From Pseudalkalibacillus sp051842935 (GTDB lineage: Bacteria > Bacillota > Bacilli > Bacillales > Fictibacillaceae), in contig NZ_JBPXRR010000003.1 of NCBI RefSeq assembly GCF_051842935.1, positions 25,473 to 89,472 on the forward strand: a stretch of DNA of 64,000 bases, read 5' to 3'. The notes under the pieces are model-generated. The model was not told where the DNA came from. It made no database searches and saw only the letters and a program-made list of their open reading frames with translations. Position numbers and translations under genes: made by a program. Shown here piece by piece: positions 16,258 through 24,928 of this stretch (position 1 is the stretch's first letter; every line of letters starts with the position of its first letter).

Positions 16258-17304
16258 ATGATGAGCTATATTCAAATCGGGAGCATGATCATCCGGACGG
16301 AATGGATCCTTTTAGCTGTCACCATCATCGTAGGATTTGTCGTTGCAAAGATACAATTACATAATCATGCTGAGAGGAAAAAGTACGTTGATACAATCTT
16401 CAATGCTGTCCTGATTGGTTTATTGGTCTGGAAAGGTAGTATTATACTCTTTCAACCTTTTATGGTCATAGATCATCCAATGTCATTGTTGTATTTTACA
16501 GGTGGTGTAAAAGGGGTGTGGCTTGGGTTGATTTCAGGAGCTGCCTACCTTATCTACAAAATGAAGAAAGATCAGATGGATCACTCGCTCATGGTCGGGA
16601 TTGTCCTAAAAAGCTGGACGACAGGCATACTGATCCTCATCATCCTTCAATCAATCCTGGGGTTCAAGGTTTCTATTCTAGTATTTGTTTTGCTAGCACT
16701 CGGAATAGTCGGTTTACTCATAGATATATTCCTGAAGAAAGGAGCGGCAATAATGGGGAGACTCCTATTATTGTTCATTGTGATGGGTTTAGTAGGATGG
16801 TCGATTTACGATCATTTACTTTTAACTGAATCGGATTCGAATGCATCGGATATGTCGAGGAATGAAAAGGCAGAAGTCGGAATAGCAATCGGCGATCGTG
16901 CACCAGAATTCGAACTTGCAACTCTCGATGGACAACAGGTCAGACTGTCTGATTATCGGGGCAAAAGGGTAGTGGTGAACGTTTGGGCGACATGGTGTCC
17001 ACCTTGCCAGGCGGAAATCCCTGAAATGGTGAAGTTTTATGAAGAATATTCGAATCAGGATATCGAAATTCTTGCCGTGAATATGACGAACTCTGAGAAG
17101 AAAGTGGAAGATGTGAAGCAATTTGCCGATGAGTATGGCATCAACTTTCCGATTCTGATGGATCAGGAAGCAGAGGTTGCATCAACCTATCAAGCTTTTA
17201 CCATACCTACAACTTTCATAATAGATAATGCAGGCATCATCGTTGAGAAAATCGCTGGACCAATGTCATATGAATGGATGGAGAAAAACATCGTAACAAA
17301 ATAA
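16258..17304 (+). CDS. membrane domain-ResA/TlpA-like thioredoxin
   Basis: 348 aa, ATG after GAAGGAG. Residues 1-160 form about five membrane helices of an unidentified type. From residue 166 a complete ResA-type protein follows: signal-anchor helix, then a TlpA-like thioredoxin fold with active site WCPPC (246-250) and the cis-Pro segment 'FTIPTTFII'. ATG codon 166 (16753) has its own AAAGGAGC site 8 nt upstream, so a separate 183-aa ResA-like protein, near the size of B. subtilis ResA, may also be made from the same frame. Such proteins reduce disulfides outside the membrane, for example of apocytochromes. Confidence 0.82.
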   Translation: MMSYIQIGSMIIRTEWILLAVTIIVGFVVAKIQLHNHAERKKYVDTIFNAVLIGLLVWKGSIILFQPFMVIDHPMSLLYFTGGVKGVWLGLISGAAYLIYKMKKDQMDHSLMVGIVLKSWTTGILILIILQSILGFKVSILVFVLLALGIVGLLIDIFLKKGAAIMGRLLLLFIVMGLVGWSIYDHLLLTESDSNASDMSRNEKAEVGIAIGDRAPEFELATLDGQQVRLSDYRGKRVVVNVWATWCPPCQAEIPEMVKFYEEYSNQDIEILAVNMTNSEKKVEDVKQFADEYGINFPILMDQEAEVASTYQAFTIPTTFIIDNAGIIVEKIAGPMSYEWMEKNIVTK

Positions 17305-17409
17305 CAGGAATGCGTTTGGTAAATAATCATCACGGGTACAACAAAATACGTAGCAGGGTATGTTTGTGTTATCATGAATATTGAAAATGACCTAAAAGGA
17401 GATGATTCC

Positions 17410-17793
17410 ATGTTCCACTACACAGTCATGACGGACAAGAACATTGATGAAGCTTGCGAAACGTTAGAAAACCAGTTGAAAGAAGAACAGTTTGGCGTAC
17501 TTTGGGACTTTGACTTGAAAAGCAAATTGAATGAAAAAGGATTGGACTTCAACCGTGAATTCAGGATCTTGGAAGTGTGTAATCCGAAAGAAGCACAACG
17601 TGTTTTGAATCAGAACCTCATGGTTGGATACTTCTTGCCTTGTAAAATGGTCGTTTACAAAGACGGTGACCAAACGAAAATTGGAATGCCAAAGCCGACT
17701 TCTCTTGTGACGATGGTCGATGACCAAGAAATCACCGACATGGCAGAAGACATTGAAAAACGCTTGATCGCTTGCATGGACAAAAGTGTTTAA
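17410..17793 (+). CDS. DUF302 family protein
   Basis: 127 aa from the ATG at 17410, after AAAGGAG; an upstream start lacks a site. The pattern 'FGVLWDFDLKSKLNEKG...FRILEVCNPKEAQRVLNQN...FLPCKMVVYKDGDQTKIGMPKP' is that of DUF302, a small alpha/beta fold of unknown biochemical role often found beside thiol, sulfur or metal genes, which fits this neighbourhood. Confidence 0.88.
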   Translation: MFHYTVMTDKNIDEACETLENQLKEEQFGVLWDFDLKSKLNEKGLDFNREFRILEVCNPKEAQRVLNQNLMVGYFLPCKMVVYKDGDQTKIGMPKPTSLVTMVDDQEITDMAEDIEKRLIACMDKSV

Positions 17794-17933
17794 AGTCTAT
17801 TTTAGTGGATGAAGCATAGAATAGAAGGGTAAGCAAAGGTTACAAGTTCATTACAAAACGCGATCCCTGTTTCAAGCGTGCAACAGCAGGGAAAAGAATA
17901 GAATACAAAATTCGATTTGTGATGAATTTTACA

Positions 17934-18108
17934 ATGACATCCTTCGCTAGTGATGATATAATAAAAAAAGATTTTCAAGAAAAAGTAAAAACGCAGGTGC
18001 GCCAACACCTGCGTAACATACGATAAGCTTTTCCCTATGTGGGAATCGGCTTGGACGAAAGTAGACCGTGACCTAAGTGCTCAGCTCAAGGACGGTCTAT
18101 TTTTTATA
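17934..18108 (+). ncRNA. predicted antisense antitoxin RNA of a type I toxin-antitoxin pair
   Basis: Promoter ATGACA (17934-17939)-17 bp-TATAAT (17957-17962) with an extended TG. The expected transcript of about 140 nt starts near 17969 and contains stem ACGCAGGTG/CACCTGCGT (17990-18013), stem TTCCC/GGGAA and a terminator stem TAGACCGT/ACGGTCTA followed by TTTTTT (ends about 18106). Its 3' end overlaps the last codons of the toxin gene on the opposite strand, as in txpA/ratA and bsrG/SR4. Confidence 0.65.
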
Positions 18109-18180
18109 CGGGAATGACAATACGCTGATAATCAACGTGGCAAACGAGATGGTAACCATCAACGTTTGAAAGACTGTCAT
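18097..18180 (-). CDS. holin-like type I toxin peptide
   Basis: 27 aa: a single hydrophobic helix with sequence beginning MTVFQTLMVTISFATLII and ending in YKK. This is the pattern of the TxpA/BsrG-type 'putative holin-like toxin' peptides that insert in the membrane. The ATG (18178-18180) follows AAGGGGTGG. A TATAAA on the minus strand (about 18236-18241) is a possible -10. The stop codon lies in the antisense RNA's terminator. The transcript probably ends at the ACGCAGGTG hairpin (about 17985-18013), which is followed by T's on the minus strand. Too short for routine gene finding. Confidence 0.75.
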   Translation of the reverse strand: MTVFQTLMVTISFATLIISVLSFPYKK

Positions 18181-18374
18181 CTTTACACCACCCCTTTCGA
18201 GTGTAGTGCCGACCGCCCATGAGAAGGGTAACTTATCGTATTTATACAATTTTATCACTTATGGAAAAATTTCTCATGATACATACGAACCACTTATGGC
18301 ACGTCCAAACTCCTACGAAATCGGCATTCTGTCGCTAATGTCCAGTTAATTGAGAAAAAAGTCTTGCTTATTGT

Positions 18375-18397
18375 GTACAGCCCAAGAATTGGGGTAC
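18375..18397. promoter_or_regulatory. inverted repeat upstream of nadE
   Basis: GTAC-AG-CCCAA-GAA-TTGGGGTAC, 42 bp before the nadE start codon; likely an operator, binding protein unknown. The stretch 18182-18438 otherwise holds only the toxin and nadE leader regions. Confidence 0.4.
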
Positions 18398-18438
18398 AGT
18401 ATTCTATAGATTAAATTTCATGTCAATGGAGGGGAACG

Positions 18439-19278
18439 ATGAGTTTACAGACCTTACAGAATGAAATCATTCAAAAATTACACGTAGAACCGAACATAAC
18501 GCCTGAAGAAGAAATCCGTAGACGGATTGATTTATTGAAAGATTATGTGAAAACGACGGGAATGAAAGGGTATGTCCTGGGAATCAGTGGTGGACAAGAC
18601 TCCTCCCTGGCAGGAAAGCTCGCTCAGATGGCAGCAAAAGAGTTACGGGATGACACAGGAGACGAGTATACGTTCATCGCAGTTCGACTTCCGTACGGTG
18701 TGCAGAAAGATGAAGATGATGCACAGAAAGCGTTGAAATTCATTGATCCGGATCGTACGCTCACCTTTAATGTGAAGGAAGCAGTCGATGCTTCGTACCA
18801 AGCATTCCGGGATGCGACGGGTGAGGATTTGAGTGACTTTCTGAAGGGGAATACGAAAGCACGAGAACGAATGAAAGTTCAGTATGATCTAGCAGCTCAT
18901 TATAACTTGTTAGTCATTGGCACCGACCATGCAGCTGAAGCAGTGACTGGATTCTACACAAAACATGGTGATGGGGCATGTGACATTGCGCCATTGTTCG
19001 GTTTGAATAAACGTCAAGGGAAAATGCTGTTGAAAGAACTTGGAGCAGAGGAAGCGCTATATACGAAAGTTCCGACAGCGGATCTGGAGGACGATCGACC
19101 AGGTCTCCCGGACGAAGAGGCACTAGGTGTCACATATGATGAAATAGACGATTACCTTGAAGGTAAGGAAATCGATTCGGATGCGAAAGAAAAGCTCGAG
19201 AATCATTACGTGAAGACGCGTCATAAACGTGAAGGCGAAGTGACGCTGTATGATGATTGGTGGAAGCAGCACGCATAA
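18439..19278 (+). CDS. nadE: NH3-dependent NAD+ synthetase
   Basis: 279 aa, ATG after GGAGGGG. The enzyme converts nicotinate adenine dinucleotide to NAD+ with ammonia and ATP. The PP-loop SGGQDSS (50-56) binds ATP, and 'LVIGTDHAAEAVTGFYTKHGDGACDIAPLFGL' is the NadE signature region. There is no glutaminase domain, so ammonia is the nitrogen donor. Length matches B. subtilis NadE. Confidence 0.97.
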   Translation: MSLQTLQNEIIQKLHVEPNITPEEEIRRRIDLLKDYVKTTGMKGYVLGISGGQDSSLAGKLAQMAAKELRDDTGDEYTFIAVRLPYGVQKDEDDAQKALKFIDPDRTLTFNVKEAVDASYQAFRDATGEDLSDFLKGNTKARERMKVQYDLAAHYNLLVIGTDHAAEAVTGFYTKHGDGACDIAPLFGLNKRQGKMLLKELGAEEALYTKVPTADLEDDRPGLPDEEALGVTYDEIDDYLEGKEIDSDAKEKLENHYVKTRHKREGEVTLYDDWWKQHA

Positions 19279-19288
19279 GAAATGAATG

Positions 19289-19326
19289 AAACCCGGAAGA
19301 GGTGAATAACCTTTTCCGGGTTTTCT
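19289..19326 (+). terminator. terminator of nadE
   Basis: Stem AACCCGGAA.AGGT / ACC.TTTTCCGGGTT with TTTTCTT after it. Confidence 0.85.
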
Positions 19327-19356
19327 TAGTTTTCTGTATGTGCTCTAATATGAAGG

Positions 19357-19845
19357 TCAAAACAGTATATGAAGAAGGACCAGTAGCAGAAAGAGATAGG
19401 CTGTATACCGATGATACCTTCGTCTTCTTCCAGAAGATTTCTGCTTTCGTAAGTAACCGGTTGTCAAAAGTGCACCGAGCGAGAACACAGCTAGTATACC
19501 AAGCTGACCGGTGGATGTTACAGCACTTCCGATTGATAGCATATAGGAAATATGCATGAGGATGGCAGCCAATCCATGTAACCCGGCGGCGACATGAAAC
19601 CGGATGTACACCCTTGTGAATATGACGAGTTTCCGTCTGGCCGGAGTTCTGCCTAACTTACCGATCATCCGTAAGAAGAGGTACAGGATGAAAGCCAGGA
19701 TGAAATAAACAAGAGCTGTATAAGCCCATAAGACGGCCGTTTCATATCCTTCTTCCCTCGTAAGTATATACAGGAACCAAGGCAACGAAACAATCATCAC
19801 GATCACCGTGCTCTTCCACACATTCAATTGATAGAGAAACCTCAT
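19357..19845 (-). CDS. small multi-pass membrane protein, possibly haem-binding
   Basis: 162 aa from the ATG at 19845 (GAAGGTG site); a start 8 codons earlier is possible. It has four to five membrane helices. Histidines within predicted helices ('RFHVAAGLHGLAAILMHISYML' and 'LLVLLHILF') recall haem b ligands of cytochrome b561 or ferric-reductase-like domains, but I cannot assign a family. It stands alone, convergent with nadE. Confidence 0.6.
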   Translation of the reverse strand: MRFLYQLNVWKSTVIVMIVSLPWFLYILTREEGYETAVLWAYTALVYFILAFILYLFLRMIGKLGRTPARRKLVIFTRVYIRFHVAAGLHGLAAILMHISYMLSIGSAVTSTGQLGILAVFSLGALLTTGYLRKQKSSGRRRRYHRYTAYLFLLLVLLHILF

Positions 19846-19892
19846 AACTAACACCTTCAACACCACCAATTCGTCTATCCCCTATTCTATCA

Positions 19893-19997
19893 GTACCAGG
19901 CACCGTCAGAGAAGCCCGGTGAATCAACGTTTAAAATCGGTGCCAGGCACCGGCAAAAAAGCCTATGAAATCGGGATTTTTTTGAGGTGCCTGGCAC
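19893..19997. repeat. GTGCCTGGCAC-type intergenic repeat, copy 3 (three motifs)
   Basis: GTACCAGGCACC (19893-19904), GGTGCCAGGCACC (19939-19951) and GGTGCCTGGCAC (19986-19997), about 46 bp apart. The 13-mer GGTGCCAGGCACC is itself a near-perfect palindrome. It appears to be two tandem units sharing a central arm. Confidence 0.8.
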
Positions 19998-20033
19998 TAA
20001 ATTGTATAAATCTTGTAATTTCTGAATAAAATA

Positions 20034-20074
20034 GTAAAAATCACTCATTTTAGAAAAGTGGGTGATTTTTCGGT
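20034..20074. terminator. possible A/T-rich bidirectional terminator
   Basis: AAAAATCACTCA ... TGGGTGATTTTT hairpin with A and T runs, upstream of cphB. It may end stray transcription from the repeat region. Confidence 0.4.
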
Positions 20075-20133
20075 TTTGCTTGGTTAATTGTTGGGTAAAA
20101 GATATCACTTCATGTTAAAGGGTGAGATGAAGC

Positions 20134-20961
20134 GTGACGAACATCGCGAGTGGAGACTTGTTCATCATCGGTGGTAATGAAGATAAGGAAGGCGATTTGG
20201 AGGTGCTGTCCATCTTTGTACAGGATGCCCTGGAAAGAGGCGGTTCAATCGGAGTACTCACGACAGCGACAGGCTATCCTGAAGAAGTTGGCGGTGAGTA
20301 CAGGGATATATTCATGAAACTTGGTGCCTCCAAGGTAGAGCTCATACATATAGATACCCGTGGTAAGGCGGAAGAAGCGCCTTATACACAAATGGTCAGT
20401 ACGCTGTCAGCATTGTTCATTACGGGTGGTGACCAGAATCGTCTGTCGAGTATCATTGGTGGTACGACCTTCTTCAAGGAAGTCCAGAAGGCGTGGCAGA
20501 ACGGACTGATCATCGCTGGAACCAGTGCAGGTGCTGCTATCATGAGCAGGCATATGATCGTGTCTGGAAAGACGAAGGTCAAACATGACAAAATCAATGT
20601 TGAAATCGGCGTCGGATTCGGATTCCTCGAAGATGTCGTCATCGATCAGCATTTTTCGCAGCGCGCGCGTTTTGGAAGATTGTTATACGCGATTGCGCAG
20701 AACCCTCAGATTATCGGGGTTGGAATCGATGAAAACACGGCCATCTGGGTAAAGGACGGCGGCAGATACTTCGAGGTGATCGGCGAGCATTCGGTCACAG
20801 TCATCGATGGATGCAAGCTGTCATTCGTCGACATTGCCGATGAAGCAGAGAGTGATGAAGTGACCATCGCAGGTGTACAACTCCACTCCATTGCGAAAGG
20901 CTACCAATTTGACATGGAAAATCGGCAGTTAATTATGAAGGAGAAGGGAACAGCCCAATGA
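20134..20961 (+). CDS. cphB: cyanophycinase
   Basis: 275 aa with a GTG start after GGGTGAGATG. It is an S51-family serine exopeptidase that splits cyanophycin into beta-Asp-Arg dipeptides. The nucleophile Ser131 is in 'AGTSAGAAIMS', and 'FITGGDQNRL' (96-105) is typical of the family. No signal peptide, so it acts in the cytosol. It overlaps cphA by 4 nt (ATGA), which couples degradation and synthesis of the polymer in one operon. Confidence 0.94.
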   Translation: MTNIASGDLFIIGGNEDKEGDLEVLSIFVQDALERGGSIGVLTTATGYPEEVGGEYRDIFMKLGASKVELIHIDTRGKAEEAPYTQMVSTLSALFITGGDQNRLSSIIGGTTFFKEVQKAWQNGLIIAGTSAGAAIMSRHMIVSGKTKVKHDKINVEIGVGFGFLEDVVIDQHFSQRARFGRLLYAIAQNPQIIGVGIDENTAIWVKDGGRYFEVIGEHSVTVIDGCKLSFVDIADEAESDEVTIAGVQLHSIAKGYQFDMENRQLIMKEKGTAQ

Positions 20962-23597
20962 AAATCAATAAAGTGAAGTATCTTACTGGGCCGAATTATT
21001 ATAGTTATAAACCGACGATTTGGCTTGAGTTGGACATTGAACATTTCGAAGAGTTGCCCTCCAACAAGATCCCTGGATTCACAGATCGCTTGCTAGAAGC
21101 GATGCCGAGTTTGTACACCCATACTTGCTCTCGTGGTTATGAGGGTGGATTTGTTGAGCGTTTACGTGAAGGAACGTGGATGGGGCATATTCTCGAGCAT
21201 ATGGCGATCGAGCTTCAATCTCTTGCTGGAATCGATGTGAAGCGTGGTAAGACCGTTACGAGTGAACGGAAAGGGATCTATTATGTCACCTTCCGATATG
21301 AAGAGAAAAAATCCGGTATCTATGCCTTCGAAGCTGCGATGGAAATTGTCGAAGCCGTTGTAGATGGACAACCTGTCAGCATAGAACCTTATGTGAAAAA
21401 AATAGAAGCGCTTTATTTTGCCAATAAATTAGGACCAAGTACAGAAGCGGTTTATAAAGCCGCCTATGAGCGGATGATCCCGGTCGAGCAAATTGATGAC
21501 GACAGCATACTTCGCCTGGGGACTGGGCGTAAGCAGAAAAGGATGGAAGCGACGATGTCGAGTGAAACCTCTTTTCTTGCGGTCGAGTATGCTTGTGATA
21601 AAGAAATGACGAAACGGATGCTCGATGAGGTGAGCCTACCGGTTCCAGAAGGGTGCGTCATTTCGAATGAGGAAGAACTGTTGGAAGAAGCTGAACACTT
21701 AGGCTATCCACTTGTTTTGAAACCGATCAACGGCCGCCAAGGTCAAGGCGTATCAACGAACATCCAATCGAAGGACGAGTTACTTTCCGCTTTCGATCAG
21801 CAGAAGGATGTCGATAAATTGATTTTAGAGCGGTACTATCCAGGGGATGACTATCGTTTTACGGTCGTCAACGGTGAGTTGATTGCTGCTAGCCTACGCC
21901 TACCTCCATATGTCATTGGAAATGGGAAAGATTCAGTACGATCTCTGATTGAAGAGGAAAATAAAAACCCTCTCCGAGGAGAGGGCCACGAAAAGCCGAT
22001 GACTAAAATACCGATTAATGAATCGGTAAAACAATATTTGAATCAAGCGGGGTTTGATCTGGATACTGTAGTGGAATATGGCAGGGTCATCCCATTGTTA
22101 GGGAACGCGAACCTTTCTACTGGAGGTCTCGCCATTGACGTTACCGACCAAGTGCATCCTTCTTACCGCGAGATTGCGGAGAGCTCAGCCAAAACAATCG
22201 GACTCGATATTGCAGGAATCGATATGATCATCGATGACATCAAAGCCGAATTCAAACCAGGCCGGGCTGCCGTACTTGAAGTGAATGCAGCACCAGGCAT
22301 TCGCATGCACCATTACCCAAGCTCAGGAACAGCAAGAGATGTAGGTGGTGCGATCATCGATTACTTATTCAAAGACTATCGGGATGCGGCAATTCCAACA
22401 GTTGCGGTAACTGGGACGAATGGAAAAACGACGACTGTACGTCTGATCTCCCACTTTCTGCAACAAAGCGGTAAAACCATTGGGATGGCTCATTCGGATG
22501 GGGTCTATATCGGGAAGCGTTGTGTTGATAAAGGAGACTGTAGTGGACCAGGCAGTGCCCGGAAAGTACTGCATCATCCGGAAGTCGATGCGGCTGTTCT
22601 CGAAACGGCTCGAGGCGGTATGCTCCGAGAAGGGACAGCATTCCGTTATTGCGATGTCGGAATCGTGACGAACGTCTCGGAAGACCATCTCGGTCTTGAT
22701 GGGATCGAAACGATGGAAGAACTGATCAAGCTGAAGCGGTTGATTCCAGAAATCGTTCGCCCGGAAGGCTACAGCATCCTCAACGCGGATGACGAAGCGG
22801 TTGCAGATATGGCGGGATACACGAAAGGATCTGTCGTATTTACATCCCTTAAAGTGGATAATCCAATCATCCAAAAGCACATGGAGCGCAAGCAGGAATG
22901 CTGGTATGTCCAGGATGACTGGATCATGCATGCAAAGGACGGACAGGTTGACCGATTTATGAAGTATGCGGACATTCCGATTACATTCAACGGATACGCG
23001 CAGCATAATGTCAGCAATCTGCTCCAAGCGCTGGCGTCAGCTCATGTCTTAGGCGTATCTTACGAGATGTTACGCACGAAAGCGATGTCGTTCTTCCCAG
23101 ATTTCCTTCAAAGTCCAGGGCGTTTCAATAAGATCGACCAGGATGGAAGAACGATTGTCATAGACTATGCCCATAACACCGCTGGATTGAAGGCAATCTA
23201 TAACACGGTCAGAGCGATTCCATGCGAGCGGCTTATCACAGCCGTTTCAGCTCCAGGAGACCGACTCAATGAGGACATTCGGAACATGGCGGATATCATC
23301 GGAAAAGAAACAGACATCGTTGTCATCAAGGAAGATGAAAATCTTCGGGGCCGGAAACCGAAAGAGGTAGCAGCGATATTGGATGAAGTGTTATCCAAAC
23401 ACCTTCCGTCCAATGAAAGGATCATTGAACTGGATGAACGGAAAGCGTTCCAAGTAGCATGGGAATCATCGCAACCAGGTGACCTGTTGCTGTTCTTGTA
23501 TGATACTTTCAGTTCTGTCGAAAGCTTTTTCAAGGATAACAAGCAGCAGAAGAGGAAAATCATCGAACGAAAATATCGAAAAACCTCCTCCTTATAA
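20958..23597 (+). CDS. cphA: cyanophycin synthetase
   Basis: 879 aa, the usual size of CphA1. It makes multi-L-arginyl-poly-L-aspartate without a ribosome. An N-terminal domain (1-160) is followed by an ATP-grasp domain (about 215-470, 'PLVLKPINGRQGQGV', 'EVNAAPGIRMHHYPS') that adds Arg or Asp, then a Mur-ligase-like domain with P-loop GTNGKTTT (about 486-493) and the ligase tail 'DYAHN...'. All major motifs look intact. It gives the cell a nitrogen/arginine store, consistent with argGH and the glutamate dehydrogenase in this window. Confidence 0.96.
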   Translation: MKINKVKYLTGPNYYSYKPTIWLELDIEHFEELPSNKIPGFTDRLLEAMPSLYTHTCSRGYEGGFVERLREGTWMGHILEHMAIELQSLAGIDVKRGKTVTSERKGIYYVTFRYEEKKSGIYAFEAAMEIVEAVVDGQPVSIEPYVKKIEALYFANKLGPSTEAVYKAAYERMIPVEQIDDDSILRLGTGRKQKRMEATMSSETSFLAVEYACDKEMTKRMLDEVSLPVPEGCVISNEEELLEEAEHLGYPLVLKPINGRQGQGVSTNIQSKDELLSAFDQQKDVDKLILERYYPGDDYRFTVVNGELIAASLRLPPYVIGNGKDSVRSLIEEENKNPLRGEGHEKPMTKIPINESVKQYLNQAGFDLDTVVEYGRVIPLLGNANLSTGGLAIDVTDQVHPSYREIAESSAKTIGLDIAGIDMIIDDIKAEFKPGRAAVLEVNAAPGIRMHHYPSSGTARDVGGAIIDYLFKDYRDAAIPTVAVTGTNGKTTTVRLISHFLQQSGKTIGMAHSDGVYIGKRCVDKGDCSGPGSARKVLHHPEVDAAVLETARGGMLREGTAFRYCDVGIVTNVSEDHLGLDGIETMEELIKLKRLIPEIVRPEGYSILNADDEAVADMAGYTKGSVVFTSLKVDNPIIQKHMERKQECWYVQDDWIMHAKDGQVDRFMKYADIPITFNGYAQHNVSNLLQALASAHVLGVSYEMLRTKAMSFFPDFLQSPGRFNKIDQDGRTIVIDYAHNTAGLKAIYNTVRAIPCERLITAVSAPGDRLNEDIRNMADIIGKETDIVVIKEDENLRGRKPKEVAAILDEVLSKHLPSNERIIELDERKAFQVAWESSQPGDLLLFLYDTFSSVESFFKDNKQQKRKIIERKYRKTSSL

Positions 23598-23606
23598 GAG
23601 AACAAG

Positions 23607-23692
23607 AAAAAGTCAGACATTCCGATACGACATGTTTTGCACCTCCATCTACATGGTGTAAGCTGAAGTAAAGAATGACCTGACTTTTTTAT
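23607..23692 (+). terminator. long-loop terminator after cphA
   Basis: AAAAAGTCAG.CATTC pairs with GAATG..CTGACTTTTTT across a loop of about 50 nt; a T-run follows. Confidence 0.6.
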
Positions 23693-23711
23693 ATGGATGG
23701 AGGCGTTATCT

Positions 23712-24485
23712 TTGACGGTGTTACCAAGCTTTCGATTGGACGAAAAGCTCGCAGTGGTTACAGGTGCAGGGAGAGGGATCGGAAAGGCAATTGCAATCGG
23801 CTATGCTGAAGCAGGCGCAGATGTTGTCCTGCTTTCAAGGACAGAATCGGACTTAGAGCAAACAGCTGAAGAAATCCGTCAACATGGACGGCAAGCTCAT
23901 ATTTACCCGACTGATGTGACCGATGCAGATCAGCTGGATCGTGTTGTGAAGAACGTCATCAATGATCACGGGCAGGTGGATATCCTTGTGAACAATGCCG
24001 GGATGAATATCCGGACTCCTGCATTTGAAGTCACGGAAGAGGAATGGCAGTCCATCATGGATACGAATCTCCGCTCTGCATTCCAACTATCACAGAAATT
24101 CGGCGTCCATATGAAAGAAAGTGGTGGAGGTCGAATCATCAATATTGCATCTGTTGCCGGCACGACAGCTTTAAGAACAGGCGTCGTTTACGCGGCAACG
24201 AAAGCAGCTATGATCCAGATGACGAAAAATCTGGCACTGGAGTGGGGAGAGTATGGGATTCAGGTAAATTCGATTGGTCCCTGGTATTTCAAGACACCAT
24301 TGACAGAAAATCTATTATCTGATGAAAAATACTTGAACGACATCCTCTCTCGAACACCTTTAAATCGGGTCGGAGAACTGCCGGAATTGGTCGGTCCTGC
24401 GGTATTCTTAGCATCAGATGCATCTTCCTATGTAACGGGACAAACCTTATTCGTCGATGGCGGAATGACCATATACGGTTTCTAA
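23712..24485 (+). CDS. short-chain dehydrogenase/reductase
   Basis: 257 aa from the TTG at 23712, 8 nt after GGAGG. Classical SDR: cofactor motif TGAGRGIG (17-24), NNAG, and the catalytic Tyr160-x3-Lys164 (YAATK). The ending 'ASDASSYVTGQTLFVDGGMTIYGF' is typical. Gluconate 5-dehydrogenase or 3-oxoacyl reductase-like; the substrate cannot be told. Single-gene unit with its own terminator. Confidence 0.88.
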   Translation: MTVLPSFRLDEKLAVVTGAGRGIGKAIAIGYAEAGADVVLLSRTESDLEQTAEEIRQHGRQAHIYPTDVTDADQLDRVVKNVINDHGQVDILVNNAGMNIRTPAFEVTEEEWQSIMDTNLRSAFQLSQKFGVHMKESGGGRIINIASVAGTTALRTGVVYAATKAAMIQMTKNLALEWGEYGIQVNSIGPWYFKTPLTENLLSDEKYLNDILSRTPLNRVGELPELVGPAVFLASDASSYVTGQTLFVDGGMTIYGF

Positions 24486-24488
24486 TGG

Positions 24489-24522
24489 AAAAGAGGCTGA
24501 CACTTAGTCGGCCTCTTTTTTA
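24489..24522. terminator. bidirectional terminator
   Basis: 13-bp stem AAAAGAGGCTGAC / GTCGGCCTCTTTT (one G-T pair), with T-runs for both the SDR gene and the convergent minus-strand gene. Confidence 0.88.
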
Positions 24523-24530
24523 TGAAATGA

Positions 24531-24869
24531 TTAGTCGCGGGCGTAGCTGACATCCTTGGTCGGATGCATGAACGGACTTCCGTTCGGTACTTGATTCTTT
24601 TCTGCAAGCTCACGGTTTTCAGATGAATTCCACCCTATATCATTATAAGGATGGACCCACTGATCTCCAGACATGATGGACGGATCGACATCATCACTCC
24701 AGTTTTGGAGAGGTGAATTGTCGGATTCGTAGTGACTATCACCGATTGTCACACCATATTCATTCACAAACGGTTGTCTTTCATTCTGGTCGACCTGATT
24801 GAAAATCGGGGCGTTGGCTTGATGGGGTAAAGTTCCCTCGATGGATGGATTTTTGTCTTTACGCTCCAT
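24531..24869 (-). CDS. small Bacillaceae protein, possibly DUF3905-like
   Basis: 112 aa from the ATG at 24869, with GGAGGTG 8 nt upstream; an earlier in-frame start has no site. It is polar, Asn/Pro/Asp-rich, without membrane segments or Cys. The tail 'HPTKDVSYARD' and the 'SGDQWVHPYNDIGW' stretch are reminiscent of DUF3905 proteins of spore formers, but I am not sure. It lies downstream of the germination receptor operon, so a spore-related role is possible. Confidence 0.65.
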   Translation of the reverse strand: MERKDKNPSIEGTLPHQANAPIFNQVDQNERQPFVNEYGVTIGDSHYESDNSPLQNWSDDVDPSIMSGDQWVHPYNDIGWNSSENRELAEKNQVPNGSPFMHPTKDVSYARD

Positions 24870-24928
24870 TCGTTTCACCTCCAAGAAGAGGATAACGTTA
24901 GTTTGAACCAATCTCCTTCACATTATGT

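Noticed and set aside
22365..23027. 220-aa open frame opposite cphA
   Set aside because: Shadow of a strongly conserved Mur-ligase domain; no ribosome site or recognisable domain.
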